A stretch of 64,000 bases of DNA from Phanerodontia chrysosporium (GCA_001910725.1 MJGA01000013.1:682001-746000); one strand, 5' to 3'. Counted from the first letter of the stretch, positions 22,956 through 35,188 are shown. The notes: generated by a model from the sequence alone, not told the origin. Numbers and translations: made by a program.

Positions 22956-25900
22956 TCACAGGAAGAGCAAGGATATGAGGGGATTCCAAATCGCGTATGA
23001 ATACATGAGAGCAGGGAGTAGTAGAAGCGGATCGCTGGCCGACTGGGGCATCACGCCTTTTTCCTCTCCCTTTCCAACGGTTTTGGGCATCTTCCGGTCG
23101 CCCTTCGCGAGCTGCTCCAGGTCTGCGGGCTTGAAGTAGTGTGGCGCCACCTCGAGCAGCCATTGAGGCTTGATCTCCATGACTTGCCTGTGGAAACGCA
23201 ACGGTCAGACGACGAGTACGGTGCGTCAGAAAGATGATATCAACGTTACCTTAGGTATGACTTCGATGTTTGCACCAGCTCGTAGTACAGCACCGCTTTC
23301 GGCGGTGGCGTCTGCTGGAACAGGCTCGAGGACGGGTGGATGTAGACTGTCTGGTTCGTCTTCATCGTCCGGTACGAGTCTCCACTTCTCTGGAGCGCAG
23401 CCTGTCGAGCATCGCTTCGTCAGCAAGGAAAGCAGACAGACCCGAGCCAACACAGGAGACTCACAGTGTTGTAGAAGTAGCCAGCAGTGATCGCCTTCTG
23501 TATCGGCGTGATGTCGTTCGTGTTCGGGTTGCTCTGGACGACGATCTCGACGCGCTCGCAGAGGCCCGCGAGCTGGTCGCGGATGTCGCGCGCGCGACTG
23601 AGGCTCTTGAACTGCAGGAACTGCTCGTAGCAGAACTGCTGCGAGTAGTTCGTCTCCGCCCACTGCTCCCACACGTTGAGCAGCGTGAAGTGGTCGCCGC
23701 CGGCGCGCACAAAGTTCTGGCGCGCCTGGTCCGCGTGCAGCTTCTTGTCCTTCGGCCGGTAGAAGAGCGACGAGGACTCCTGGAGCATCGAGATGATCGT
23801 GAGCACCTCGTCCGTGCACGAGTAGTTCTCGCTCGCGATGATCGCCTTCGACAGCATCGGGTCCACCGGAAACTCGGCCATCCGCCGCCCCAGCTTCGTC
23901 AGCTCGCCCCGGTCGTTGAGCGCGCCCAGCGCGTAGAGCAGCTCTAGCGCGCGCATCAGCGTCTCGCCCGGAGGCGGGTCCATGAATTCGAACCCGATGA
24001 GGTCGTTGATGCCGAGCGATTTCAGGAGCAGGACGACCATGCCGAGGTTCGTGCGCTGGATCTCGGGCACCGTGTTTTCCTCCAGCTCGTTGGCGTACGC
24101 CCACTTGGTGTACAGTCGGAAGGCCTTTCCGGGACCGACACGACCTGCACGGCCTGCCCTCTGGTTTGCAGATGCGCGAGAGCACTACGACGAGTGAAGA
24201 TCAGCTTTTTGCTAAAGGATATGGGAAGAAGGTGACGTACCGGAACAACCACCAGGGAGGACATGCCCGTTCTTGGGTTGTACGAGTTCTGCTTGACGAA
24301 GCCGGGGTCAATGACGAACACGACACCGTCAATCGTAATGGACGTCTCTGCGATGTTTGTAGCAAGGACGACCTTGCGCGCGCCCTCCGGTGTCGGCTCG
24401 AAAATCTTCGCCTGCATGTCGCTTGGAAGGTTGGCATAGATCGGACAGACGATCAGCTCGGGTATCTTGTTTCCTAACGCACGCGCGGTTTCCTGCAGAT
24501 TCTCCTGTGCCGCTTCGATCTCGTCCTGGCCAGTGAAAAACACCAGAATGTCACCTTTGGGCTGGGTGGTGTGAATTTGGAAGACAGTTGTGATGGCAGC
24601 GTGGAGGTAGTTAGCCTCAGGTTGCGGCGTGTAGTGGATGTCAACGGGATATCGACGGCCGGGAACTGACGAAGTATCAGCAGTAGAGCAGAATGACAGA
24701 ATGGTCGGACTTACCATAGAAGATAGGAGCACCATCAAAGTATTCACTGAATTTCTCCGCGTCCATGGTAGCACTCGAAATGAGCAATCGAAGTTCTGGC
24801 CGGAAGCGAGCGATATCCTTGGAAGAGGAGCGTCAGACCTGCATGAAACATATCAGAAAGCGTACAGCGCACCTTGACAAGAGCAAAAAGAATATCCGTA
24901 CTCAGCGTTCGCTCGTGCGCCTCGTCGATGATCAGCGCCGAATAGCCCGCCAAGTCAGGCTCGGTGAGGAATTCTCGCAGGAGCATGCCGTCTGTCATGT
25001 ACTTCAGCACGGTCTTGTCGCTCGTGCAGTCTTCGAAACGGATGGAATACCCGACCTCGTATCCGACCTTGGTTCCCATTTCTTCCGCCACACGCGCGGC
25101 GACGGACATGGCGGCGACACGACGCGGTTGTGTACAGCCAACCTTCATGCCGCCTGCTGTATAACCGGCTTCGTGAAGGTACTGTGGCAGCTGCGTTGTC
25201 TTTCCTGAACCAGTCTCGGCGACCACAATAAGCACCTGGTGCTCCTTGATGGCGTCCAGCAATTGTTCGCGGTATTGGTAAATAGGCAGAGACTTTCGTG
25301 TCTCCTCGATGGTCTGGGCTGGAAGAGTGTCAGCTGCATCGCGGCCACGATCAGAGCATTTATTCACCTCGCTTTTCTGCCTCTTCGATCTGCTGCTGGA
25401 GGAGCTTGTCCTTTGCGCTCATCATACCTTCACCGCTCAGGGTTGCGTCCATGACGAACTTGATCGTTTGACTTTCGTCAAAGACATACTCGTACTGGTC
25501 CACGAGTTCCTGCTTATCCATAGCACCGGTCTTGAAGGTACTGTGCCTCGTCTGAGCAGCTTCCCATTGGTCAACATCCGTAGTGAACTGGTCGTCCTTC
25601 GGTTTAGCTTCCTCGTACCGTCGATACAGGACGTTCTCTTTCTTCTTCTTGTCAATCTTGCCCTGTTCCGTAAAGTAGTCTTCGGGTAGCTGGTAACCCT
25701 CGTACTTGTCGTCAATCTTGAGACGTTCCTCCGCGAGACGCAGAAGCTCCTTCTTCCTGTCCAGTTCCCGCTTCTCCCGCTTTGTCATCTTCATGCCATG
25801 GAACAGAGCCTCATCGTCCGCGATCTCCCTCCGGAGTAGTTCGAGCTGCTGGAGCTCACGCTTCCCGAGGTATTCTTGACGAGACCGTTCACGCAGGGAC

Positions 25901-26732
25901 GGCATGGCTCGTTCCCGCGCCTCCCTGTCTTCCGCCAGTCGTCTTCGCTCAGCAGCTTCTGCAGCAGCTCCCGACGCCTTCGACGACCGGTCCTCGACAA
26001 CGCGTTTTGTCTTCTCGAGGTCTCGCTTTTTGACACGTTCCGCAAATGCGTCTCGTTCTTCAAGGTCCTTTAGCCGCTCTCGCTCCTTCCTCGTCTCCTC
26101 GTCCTCCTCCTCTTCTATGACCAGGTCCTCCTCTCTCTCCTCCTGTCTGTCCCTGTCATACTCTTCGTCCGGTCGCATCCGTTTCCGCGCCTGTTCCTCC
26201 TCGTCACTCTCCCATTCCCGCGCGTCGCTTTCCCTCTTCCTCGTACGTCGCTCCTTCTTGTCCTTGCTCTTCGACTTTGCCGGCGCGCCCAGCTCGACCA
26301 GCCCACTCTGCCCTACATCGTCCTCAAGAAGGTAGTCAAACTTTTGACTGCGAAGTGCCTTTGCCTCTTGCTCGGCCTGCTTCCTCGCACTGTCCTTCTT
26401 ATGTTTGCTTTTGCGGGGAACGCGTGACCAGACCTCGCTGATGAACTGGTGGGCATCTGGGGTGTCAGGGAGACCTGAAGCGTGAAGATTTGAAAATAGA
26501 GCGTCAGGAGACTTCGCGGAGGATGCTGAAGAACAAGAGTTAGCCAGAGAGCAGCGCGGAGAAGCGTGAATGCCACGGACCTGAAGCTATTACATAGTCG
26601 ATAATGCTACGGTCAGCGAGTCCAAACAGCTACAAAGACATGTCTAATTAGCCCAAAGTAGTCACAGTATATATACTCGCCACTCACGCGAAGACTGTTG
26701 TCGCTGATGTATTGTTCGAGGTCCGAGGACAT
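22956..26732 (-). CDS. PRP2: DEAH-box ATP-dependent RNA helicase of the Prp2/DHX16 type (pre-mRNA splicing)
   Basis: Spliceosomal helicase that remodels the activated spliceosome before the first catalytic step (known of the Prp2/DHX16 family). The N-terminus [15 protein letters not shown] and the two following short exons join in phase into a long charged, coiled-coil region (about 26460-25390: [30 protein letters not shown]) ending in the family segment [14 protein letters not shown]. Helicase motifs follow: I GSGKTTQ, II DEAH in [12 protein letters not shown]-like [27 protein letters not shown] and [10 protein letters not shown]. Then come the HA2 domain ([16 protein letters not shown]) and the C-terminal OB fold ([13 protein letters not shown]). 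At least six introns interrupt the gene. It starts 154 bp from the divergent eIF2-alpha gene. The C-terminal ~20 residues after [12 protein letters not shown] are hydrophobic and unusual for the family, so an unrecognised last intron is possible. Confidence 0.92.
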
Positions 26733-26886
26733 GAAGGTCGAGGGGGAGGTGATGTGCGTTCAGTAAGCGCCCAAGGCTGTAATCAAGTTCTGCGGTGATT
26801 TTGAGTTGACTCTCGACCACCACCTTCGCTGCCTTTCGGCCACCCACTCATCTACTACCTTCTGACTCCCAAATTACACCGCCAAA
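26733..26886. promoter_or_regulatory. Short bidirectional promoter between the Prp2-like and eIF2-alpha genes
   Basis: Only 154 bp separate the two divergent start codons, so both housekeeping genes must share core promoter space. No clear TATA box is seen in either direction, which fits constitutive promoters. Confidence 0.55.
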
Positions 26887-28185
26887 ATGCGCTACTACGA
26901 GCAAAGATACCCCGAGGTCGACGAGCTGGTGATGGTCCAGGTCCGGCAAATTGCTGAGATGGGTGCCTATGTCAAGCTTGTATGTCATTCACAGCAGTGG
27001 CCGTGGTTGCGTGGTATGCTGAATAAAACGTAGTTGGAGTATGATAACATCGAGGGAATGATTCTTCTCTCCGAGTTGTCCCGCAGACGTATTCGATCCA
27101 TTCAGAAGCTCATTCGCGTTGGACGCAATGAAGTTGTTGTCGTTCTCCGTGTAGACAAGGAGAAGGGTTCGTTTGCACATTACCTGCTTTCACCCTGTAA
27201 ACTGAACGTATCGTGTTCCTCTCGTAGGCTACATCGATCTCTCAAAACGTCGTGTCTCTCCTGAGGACATCATCAAATGTGAAGAGAGGTACATGAAGTC
27301 AAAGACCGTCGCCTCGATCATCCGCCATGTCGCATCGAAAATACCTTCGCTCGATGCTGATGGTCAGCAGGAACAGAAGTCTGCTGAGGTCGAGGAGAAG
27401 GAGCATGAGGCGAAGCGCACGCGCCGCGCACAGAGGAAGGAGGCGCAGGAGCGTGGCGAGGAGCTCCCAGAGGACGAAGGCGCGGCCACTAACGCAAGCG
27501 AGGAGGAGCGTTGCGAGCAGCTCTATGACACGATCGCGTGGCCACTAGGCAAGATCTATGGCCACCCATACGATGCTTTCAAGCTTGCCTTGACGTGCGT
27601 TATCTGTCTTTTCGCTACTTTGGCGTCCTTTATTCTCTTTAATCCGCTGACCCTATATCTGTACAGCGAGCCCGACGTCGTTTTCTCCCAACTCCCCAAC
27701 CCTATCCCTGCCCACGTCAAGGACATCCTCATGGCCACCATTGCTCGCCGTCTCACACCCCAGCCTATCAAGCTCCGTGCTGATATCGAGCTTACCTGCT
27801 ACACTCCGGCCGGTATCGACGCCATCAAGAAGGCTCTGCGCGCAGGTGAAGCCCAGAGCAGTGATGCTGTTCCCATCAAGGCGAAGCTCGTTGCGCCACC
27901 GCTGTATGTCCTCAGTACTAATGCTACTGACAAGGTATGTGCAGTAGTCTTCTTAGGCGCGCATGTACCTGATCCCATTTGTAGTATGCCGCCGTCGACC
28001 GCCTCGAGCGCGCCATTGAAGCCATCCAGAACACTATTGAGGGTCAGGGTGGCTCCCTGGTCGTCAAGATGAAGCCGAAGGCTGTCTCCGAGACCGAGGA
28101 GCACGACCTGGCACAGCTCATGGCAAAGGCTGGCCAGGAGAACGCCGAGGTCTCTGGCGACGAGGACGACGAAGACTTGGTCTAA
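26887..28185 (+). CDS. SUI2: Eukaryotic translation initiation factor 2 subunit alpha
   Basis: Regulatory subunit of the eIF2 complex that delivers initiator tRNA to the ribosome. Five exons: 26887-26979, 27034-27166, 27228-27594, 27667-27934 and 27985-28185, in total 353 residues. The S1 domain holds the stress-kinase target in [18 protein letters not shown] (Ser47 counting the initiator Met, equivalent to the classic Ser51). The helical domain ([20 protein letters not shown]) and C-terminal alpha-beta domain ([16 protein letters not shown]) follow, ending in an acidic tail ([10 protein letters not shown]). About 40-50 charged residues ([17 protein letters not shown] and on) are inserted between the S1 and helical domains, making the protein longer than the ~300-315 residues common elsewhere. 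The phosphosite is intact, so Gcn2-type control should apply. Confidence 0.97.
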
Positions 28186-28800
28186 GCCATGCGTATCTCC
28201 GTCTAACTCGACATTCTCGTTCCTGTGTGGTCTGTTACCAGTATTTCCATGCTGTATCATGCACTCCCACTGATCTGTATCGTTATCGAGCGTTCAATCA
28301 ATCTAAGCACACGATGCTACTGTGACTGAGCCCGTTATACGGTCCCGTTCAGCGAACAAAGTGACCTTTGAACTCACCATAGCTCTGAACCATCTGATGA
28401 GTGTGCAGTAGGTAATCTACCCCCGTCTTACCGGACTTCTCCTTTACTGTCTAATATCAGCCGTACTGAGCGATCTGTAATCGTATGCAGAGCCTTATTG
28501 ACAATGTATAACACCAGCGATATCTACATCGCCGTCGGGTCAGGCAACAAGACGGAGTCGTGTCGTACAGATAGATCCTCGACACCATCTTCCTCAGTGG
28601 CTGGTATGTAGGTATTTGTTACGTTCGGTCAGTGGGTCGCACACAGGCAAGACGATAACTATGGTTACGCTGCTGGACAGGATGTACTTGAGGTACCGAA
28701 ATACGGACCCCGATACAGAAGATAGCTAAGCTATCATAGACCCGGCACCAATGTGAGACAATTGCTGGTGAAAGGCGCGGCTGATATCTACACTGTCCCT
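28186..28800. other. Convergent 3' region, nothing recognised
   Basis: 615 bp between the convergent 3' ends of the eIF2-alpha and HIT genes. It probably holds both 3' UTRs. No open frame of note. Confidence 0.5.
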
Positions 28801-29486
28801 CTATAGGCGAGCGTGAATCTTCTGGAGCAGAGCATTGGCGTCTTCTTCTTCGAGTTCTCCTCGTGCCTCAAGCTCCATCTTATGCATCTCCTTCTGACTC
28901 AAAGCAAGCGTTACACGGTCTCCTGACAACGCCTGTGGCGCAGCCTCGTTGAAGCGTGGTGCAGGGATGATATGATAGTGAACCTAGAACGTGGGAGTGA
29001 GTATGGAGCTTCACAGGAGGTTACCAAGAGACTGACATGAGGCACAGCCTGTGCATACTCCTGATTGCAGACAACGTTTAAACCAGTATGCTCCAGAGCT
29101 GTCCTTCATCAGCGAAAGAACACGGAGTGATCTAGTGTGTGACGCACCCTGAGTCAGAGCATGAGAAACCCTGGTAATTGCCACACCCGCCGCTGCGGCA
29201 AACTCTTCAGGGAGTTCCGACACACGGGACACGTGTGCCTTGGGTATTACAAGTGTATGCCCAGGACGCAACGGCAGGATGTCTAGAACGACCAATGGTC
29301 TGAATATGTAGATCAATCAAATAAGGCACGTCACTCGCCCAGTACCGCTATGACCTTCTCGTCTTCGTAGACTTTGAATGCAGAGGCTTCGCCCGCGATG
29401 ATCCTGCAGAACGGGCAATCTGGATGCTTCTTCCACGATTGCGGCAGCTCTCTATTCTCATGCGCTTTGATTATAAACGAAGTCAT
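28801..29486 (-). CDS. HIT-domain protein (histidine triad nucleotide hydrolase/transferase)
   Basis: Small cytosolic nucleotide-binding enzyme of the HINT/Hnt1 type, which hydrolyses adenosine phosphoramidates (family knowledge). Four exons read on the minus strand. The start MTSFIIKAHENREL leads into a zinc-ligand-like CPFCRIIAGE. Then come LDILPLRPGHTLVIPKAHV, the strand LNVVCNQEYAQAV, and the catalytic triad HxHxH in PHVHYHIIPAP, split by an intron after PH. The C-terminal tail (SQKEMHKMELEARGELEEED) is helical and ends QKIHARL. The junctions GGCGA|ACCA and CAGG|CTCTG keep the frame. The ATG at 29486 is the first methionine; upstream codons in frame lack an ATG. The gene is divergent from the endosulfine gene, with 329 bp between starts. 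Confidence 0.9.
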
Positions 29487-29815
29487 TCCTGGAAGGTGTT
29501 CAGTAAGGTGATATTCGACGTTTGAAAACAAAAACGGATGTTTACCTATCGACTACAAGACGGTTCAGGCTGAGCGACCCCGGTGACGGTGGACGACTCG
29601 GCATGCCCGGACCGGGGCCAGGATCCCGACATTGATGCGCCTGATGCGCCACGAAGGGCCACTTGTCACGCGTTGCGTCACCACGTGTTTGTGGTGTGAC
29701 CGGGTGACTGCTATAACTTGGCTGTGTGCTGCTCTCCGTCCAGTCTCCTGTGTCTCACTCGCCTTTTTTTCCTGCGAAAGATTCCAAGTCGCTCACCCAC
29801 TCGCACATCATCGAC

Positions 29816-30452
29816 ATGCTCCCCGCACAAAGGAACAAAGTCGACATCAGCGTGAGTATCGCATAGATCGCCTCCTCGTCCTCCCCGTCCCAAATGCTTC
29901 CGCGGTCACCTCTCTAAGGTTACTCATACTCACACGGCCCCGCCCAGAAACTTACAGAGGAGGAACAGAAGCTCTTCCGGCTGTACGGCAAGCTGCCAAC
30001 ACACAAGAATGTCCTGAACAAGATGCAGAAGGTGCATATGAACCTTGGCTCGATGTTATGGCATCCGTTCCTGACGATATCTCCCAGGATCGTAAATACT
30101 TCGACTCTGGCGACTATGCTCTGTCCAAGGCGGGAAAGGCTCCTCAGAACACAGTCGGTACCGCGATTCCCAGCCCCGAGAAGTGAGTCTCTAGCCGTTA
30201 ATGCCTAAGCGATATCACTCACCCATGACCGTGCATCGCAGTATCCCTCATGCAACGTCGCCACCTGTCAGTCACACACTTTCTTCCTCACCCACCAACA
30301 ATGCCACAAGCCCCATCAAAGAGAGCCCATTGGCCGAACCCGACCGTGCGGCGTTCCAAGAGGCTGCCCCCGCTCCCGCCAGTGAGGCCACCGCCGCGAC
30401 GGAATCCTCAGATGCGCCTGCAGAAGCTGAAGCTGAAGCGAAGGCTGAGTAA
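29816..30452 (+). CDS. Endosulfine/ARPP19 family PP2A-B55 inhibitor (Igo1/2-like)
   Basis: Small phosphoprotein that, once phosphorylated by Rim15/Greatwall, inhibits PP2A-B55 and controls quiescence entry and mRNA stability (known in yeast). Four short exons join in phase: MLPAQRNKVDIS, then KLTEEEQKLFRLYGKLPTHK..., then DRKYFDSGDYALSKAGKAP, then a Ser/Pro/Ala-rich tail ending EAEAEAKAE. The core KYFDSGDYAL carries the conserved Ser that the kinase modifies. The long disordered tail (about 65 residues) resembles fungal members and is the least conserved part. The family identification is strong because of the FDSGDY motif; the function here is by homology. Confidence 0.92.
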
Positions 30453-30946
30453 AGGTTCTTCAGGTGCGAAGGACTGTTCTATACATCCTCTCTATAGGTC
30501 GCGCGACCTCCAAATCCGGAGAAGAACAATCCTGCTTGAATCTCCCTCATCGCCTACTGTGTCATCCTTTGTACTAGTGTCCCCAACTCGGCCGGATTTT
30601 TCATGATTTATCTTCGCCTTCTCCCGTGCCAACATCGCTTCTCGTGGTCGTGTATACCTGAATTCTGCTGCCGCACCGTCGGCTGTTAATTAGCTCAAAC
30701 TGCTTCTGTACTTATACGCCAGCATCTTCAATCATCTCAAGCCTATTGTGTCGGAGCACAACAGTCACATGCGGGCTGTGCGTAGCCGTCGAGCGCGAGG
30801 CTCGATGCGTGAGATGGATCCGTGTCTGTCAGCCTGGCGCCCTCCACACTTGCTTTACCAGTCCGTCATGCACTTCTACCTTACCCTTTACTCCCACAAT
30901 CTCAAGCACACCGGTTGTCTCTCGCGATTGGCATAGACCCTAAATC

Positions 30947-32139
30947 ATGTCGATAGAGCCTACGTCTAATGTCAAGGTAGACGTGCTCGCAGGCCATCTC
31001 GGCCATCTCACGGAGGCCCAGCAAGAGGCGTTCGCTTCGTTCCGCAAGATCCTCGCTGAATCGAAGCTGTACGTTCCAGCAGAAGAGGGTGCATCCGAGA
31101 ATCCATCTCACGACGAGTCGACACTGCTGTGCGTAGCCTGTCTGTCGCGCGTTCTGGCGACCACTGATCGACTTGCAGACGCTTCCTCCGGGCCCGCCGG
31201 TTCGACCCAAAGAAGGCTCAGAAGCAGTTCGCAGATGCCGAGGCTTGGCGAGCGAAGCACAATGTTGATGAGCTCTATGCAACATTCCCTGTGGAAGAGT
31301 TCGAGGCGTCGAAGAGGTTTTATCCCCGATGGACAGGCCGCCGGGACAAGGTGTGTTCAAGGTTGTATGCTGCACGCCTTCATTCTTACCCCAACATCAG
31401 AACGGCCTTCCGGTCTACGTCTACCGGTTAGGGTCGCTCGATAACGGTCTCCAGAAAGAGCTCAACTCAGTACCACCCGAGCGAAGGTACCAACGGATGT
31501 ACGTCCCGTTTTCCACACTAACGGAGGCTCATACTTACCACTCGACCACCCAGAGTTGCACTGTACGAAACCATGACTCGCTTTGTTCTTCCTCTATGTA
31601 GCTACCTGCCCCACTCAACATCTCCGACGCCGATATCATCTGTCACGACCATCATCGACCTAGAGAATGTCTCGCTGGGGACGCTATGGAACTGGAGGAA
31701 GCACCTCCAGGAGGCCTCAACTCTCGCGACGGCAAATTACCCCGAGACGTTGAGCACGATCGCCGTCGTCAACTCCCCATCGTTCTTTCCAACAGTTTGG
31801 GGCTGGATAAAGGTACGTTTGCTCGGTCTTTCGCTTCCCTGCACACATCTAACATGTCTCTAGCCCTGGTTCGACGAAGGGACTCGGAACAAGATTTTTG
31901 TGCTGGGCAAGGACCCTGGCCCGACGCTCCGCACGCTCATTGACACTCAGGATCTCCCCAAGCCGTACGGTGGCGAGCTCGATTGGAAGTACGAGGATGA
32001 ACCATCGCTGGACGCCCCCACGAAAGAGGCCATAGGCGAGATGCCGAAGGGACCGGCTGTCTTCATTGACGGGAAGGTCGTGCAACCACCGCCACGAAGT
32101 GGAGCTGCTGTGAACCCCAGCGAGCCGCCACCACAGTGA
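30947..32139 (+). CDS. CRAL-TRIO (Sec14-like) lipid-binding protein
   Basis: Probable phosphatidylinositol/phosphatidylcholine transfer protein acting in the cytosol and on membranes. The CRAL-TRIO-N part reads LTEAQQEAFASFRKIL and LRFLRARRFDPKKAQKQF. The lipid-binding part includes NGLPVYVYRLGSLD, TTIIDLENVSLGTLWNW, YPETLSTIAVVNSPSFF and IFVLGKDPGPTLRTLID. Five introns of about 50-60 bp were traced, with consistent phases (for example CT|A CGC at the first junction). The C-terminus is Pro-rich (KVVQPPPRSGAAVNPSEPPPQ, trimmed: PPPRSGAAVNPSEPPPQ). The length of about 300 residues fits single-domain Sec14 homologues. It may correspond to one of the several Sec14-like paralogues usual in basidiomycetes rather than the essential Sec14. 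Confidence 0.9.
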
Positions 32140-32816
32140 GTGATGGGTGGCTTTCGGCGCTGCGCCTTGTAGAGTCTAGACGGTGTGTCTGTATACCAGT
32201 GCTTATTCCTATCCATTGGTTTGCCTTTGTGAATGCTGATCTTGCAGATGAACATTGTCTTCTCGTATGCTTGAGCTGCCCATCGCACTGTGGTACGGGC
32301 AGATAATTGACGTTACAATGACTGACGAACGTCACTAGCCTGAGTGACTAGACCTCACGGTTGCTGTTCAGGCACGCGCCTTCGATCAATGTCGTCCTCG
32401 ATACGACATTGCCCGCATAGGCTCATTAACCGCAGCACCTTTCGGCAGCTGAAAAATGGCGGCAGTTTTACATGATGTACGTACTCCGTGGTGCGTCGGA
32501 CTGCCGTTTCTCCACTGTCGTCCGAACTAGTGATAGGAATGTTTAATTAGGTTTGGGGACCTGATCTATCGACCGCGACGCAGGGAAGGGAAGCTCGCAT
32601 AAGGTGCTTTCAGGACATTCGATTGCCCGGCATACAGGGACATGACCCGAGGAACTGTAACATGGCTGCGTGTTGTCTCTTTGCGCTCGCCGCTGGTCAG
32701 TGCTGTCATTGGAAGTGAGCTCATCTGCCAATATCCGAGATTTTGAAACAGGCTCCCGCGGCATCATTTCTGGGGACACTGTCTCCTCGGGAACATGTCG
32801 ATGAGCGTGGCGGGCG
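32140..32816. other. Intergenic, nothing recognised
   Basis: About 680 bp between the Sec14-like gene and the PEBP promoter. No open frame with recognisable features. Confidence 0.45.
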
Positions 32817-32823
32817 TATATAA
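32817..32823 (+). promoter_or_regulatory. TATA box of the PEBP-like gene
   Basis: TATATAA, 68 bp upstream of the ATG at 32891, a typical spacing for a TATA-driven fungal promoter. Confidence 0.6.
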
Positions 32824-32890
32824 CATCGAGCTTACTCTGCCTCCTCTGCAGCTAGCACGTCCTCTGTCTCCATCTGTCTCCACACTTACT

Positions 32891-33692
32891 ATGGTGCGCT
32901 TCGTCCTCTTTGCTACGCTTCTGTGCAGTGTGCCTCTTTGCTCGCCCAGGATACTTCTCTGCGAGCTGTGGAAGAAGCCTTCAATAAAGCGAACGTGAAT
33001 ATCGTTGACCGCAACACGGGTCATAGACATCACTAACTTATATTTGCTTTAGATTACCAGGGATCTTCAAATTCACTTCAAGCCGTCTCTTCTCCTCGAG
33101 GTCACCTGGCCGCAATCCTCGGGCAAATCGATTGCCACGCACACTGGACAGTACTTTCCGAGGAACGGTACGTGCCTTGCGCGCACGCCGACTCCTCGTG
33201 CAGGCATTAACCTGATGGTCCGCAGCGACCGCGGGCCCGCCGCACTTTGCAGTGCGTGGCCAGCTACCGCGGCACACGCACCAGTTCGTGCTCGCTGCTG
33301 TCGACCCTGACGCGCCATACCCGACAAACCCGAACGTCTCGCAGGTCCGCCATCTCCTCCAAGGCGACGTCGTGCCCGTTCGGCATCCGCGCGACCACCA
33401 GTGGATCCTCGTGAACGAGACCGCCCCCGTGTCGGTCTGGCTGCAGCCCGCGCCACCTGCGGACTCCCCACCACATCGGTGCGTCGCATACTTATTTTAG
33501 TGCAACATACGTTCTGACATCGCATGAATGTCCAGATACATCTTCTTGTTGTACGAGCAACCGAGGGACTTCAACAAGCAGACGTTTGTCACTGCGAATA
33601 CCTCCATTGAATTTTTCAACCTTAGCACCTTCGCACGCGAAGTCCATCTTAGAAACCCTATTGCTGGAAGTTTTGTTCTCGTTTCTCCGTAA
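32891..33692 (+). CDS. Secreted PEBP-like (phosphatidylethanolamine-binding / carboxypeptidase inhibitor family) protein
   Basis: PEBP fold; family members bind anionic ligands or inhibit serine carboxypeptidases. The start MVRFVLFATLLCSVPLC is a good signal peptide. Beyond it, a one-base frame break at about 32937-32947 leads into AQDTSLRAVEEAFNKAN. Following exons give DLQIHFKPSLLLEV, GPPHFAVRGQLPRHTHQFVLAAVDPDAP with the DPDAP ligand-site motif, DHQWILVNETAPV, and PPHRYIFLLYEQP carrying the second signature HRY. The C-terminus is AREVHLRNPIAGSFVLVSP. Four exons with short introns. Several NxT/S sites suggest N-glycosylation. Mature protein about 190 residues. A TATA box 68 bp upstream supports this start. 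Confidence 0.85.
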
Positions 33693-34053
33693 TGCTGGCA
33701 TGCACCTCGCCTGTCGAGTTGTAGCGGGTGGCGTGGGGGAGCGCTTACGGGTTGATCGATCGCGCAACCTTTCTGCATCCCGTGAATGTCCATTCGTTTG
33801 AGTGGACCTGCCTACCGGGTACCTCATCTCGCATGGTACTTCAATGAATTTGATTCTTCGTGTTAAGGTCATATTGTGAAGCTCGCTGAGCCCTCGCTGA
33901 GATTCAGCAGTCAGAGATGTTCTGAGGTGGCATCAGTCCACGGATCGGCGCTGGCCGATCCGGTCATCATGTTCTCGCATTCGGCGCGGGCATGGGCTAG
34001 AAACTACTTTGATTTTACTCACTGACTTCGGACGAATTCTAGCTTCTCAGCAG

Positions 34054-34060
34054 TATATAA
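34054..34060 (+). promoter_or_regulatory. TATA box of the dienelactone hydrolase gene
   Basis: TATATAA, 67 bp upstream of the ATG at 34121. Confidence 0.55.
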
Positions 34061-34120
34061 CCTACGCCATAGAATGAGAAGAACCGAGACTATCTCTTCT
34101 GTCCTTCCACGACCCCCACG

Positions 34121-35188
34121 ATGAGCTGCGAGCAGTGTACGCAGGGCTATATCCTCCCTGGCGAGCCCGCCGGCACTATGGTCGACGGAGCGTACTTTCA
34201 CGCAGGCCCAGAGGGCTCGGATAAATCCAAGGCTATTGTCTTGCTGACGGATGTCTTCGGCCTGCCCCTGAAGAACAACAAGATCAATGCGGACGAGCTG
34301 TCGAAGAGGGTCGGGTGCGACGTGTGGGTTCCTGACCTGTTTGCGGGTAAGCCTGTTGCTCTGTCTTCGACCAGACATATGAGACCTGATGCTTGGACTG
34401 CAGGCGACCCGCCGGTCACTGTTGACGAACTCGAGCCTCTGCTTCCAGATCGCCCCGGACAGAAGATGGGCTTCACAGCAAAGCTCCGCTTCATCTGGCT
34501 CCTCCTGACTCGCGGCTACAGACTCTTTGGTGTGCGAGCCTCTGTTGTCGACCCTCGCGTAACGGAGGTGGGACTGACTCATACGTTGCTCGAGGACTGC
34601 TAGTCTGATTTCTGTCGACCACCAGTTCGTTTCGAAGCTCCGGAAGGAAAAAGGATATGCGAAGATCGGAGCTGCTGGGTATGTCGCACTTGCGCCGCTA
34701 CCCGCGATGGTTGGCTGACAGGCTTCGCAGCTACTGCTTCGGAGGCTCCATCGCTGCGCGCCTGGGTTCCACAGATGTCTTTGACTCTGTGGTCATTCTG
34801 CACCCAGGCACTGTGACTATCGAGCAGATAAAGGCCATCAAGAAGCCTGCCTCTTGGGCGTGTGCTGAAGGTCGGAATAGCATTTTCTTCGAAAGAACAT
34901 CCATTGACAAGTCACACAGAGGACATGTCTTTCAAGAAGGATCTCCGTGATGAGGCAGAGGCTGCCTTTGCTGCGCGCAAGGATAAGCCTGACTATGTTG
35001 AGTATGAGTTTAAAGACTACAAGGGTACGCTATTCTTCGAATTTGTATCGTCACACGATACTGACCCTGTTGTAGGTACGTGTCACGGCTTTGCAGCACG
35101 ACCAAATCTAGCAATCCCTGAGATCGTGGAGGCTTATAATGCCGCGCTGGAGCAAACTGCTACGTGGTTGAAGAAGACACTAGTGTAG
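34121..35188 (+). CDS. Dienelactone hydrolase family protein
   Basis: Alpha/beta hydrolase of the carboxymethylenebutenolidase type, cleaving lactone rings in aromatic-compound breakdown in known members; the substrate here is unknown. The N-terminus MSCEQCTQGYILPGEP and AIVLLTDVFGLPLKNNK (oxyanion region) are typical of the fungal subfamily. The nucleophile is Cys in AAGYCFGGSIA and the catalytic His lies in GTCHGFAARPNL. The acid residue should be in the loop before DMSFKKDL. About six exons with short introns; the C-terminal helix is IVEAYNAALEQTATWLKKTLV (shown to 19: VEAYNAALEQTATWLKKTL). Total about 250 residues, normal for the family. Probably cytosolic, as there is no signal peptide. 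Confidence 0.9.

Noticed and set aside
23226..24185. 319-codon minus-strand frame over the helicase gene
   Set aside because: Arg/Ala-rich shadow frame; the helicase reading in the other frame has all motifs.
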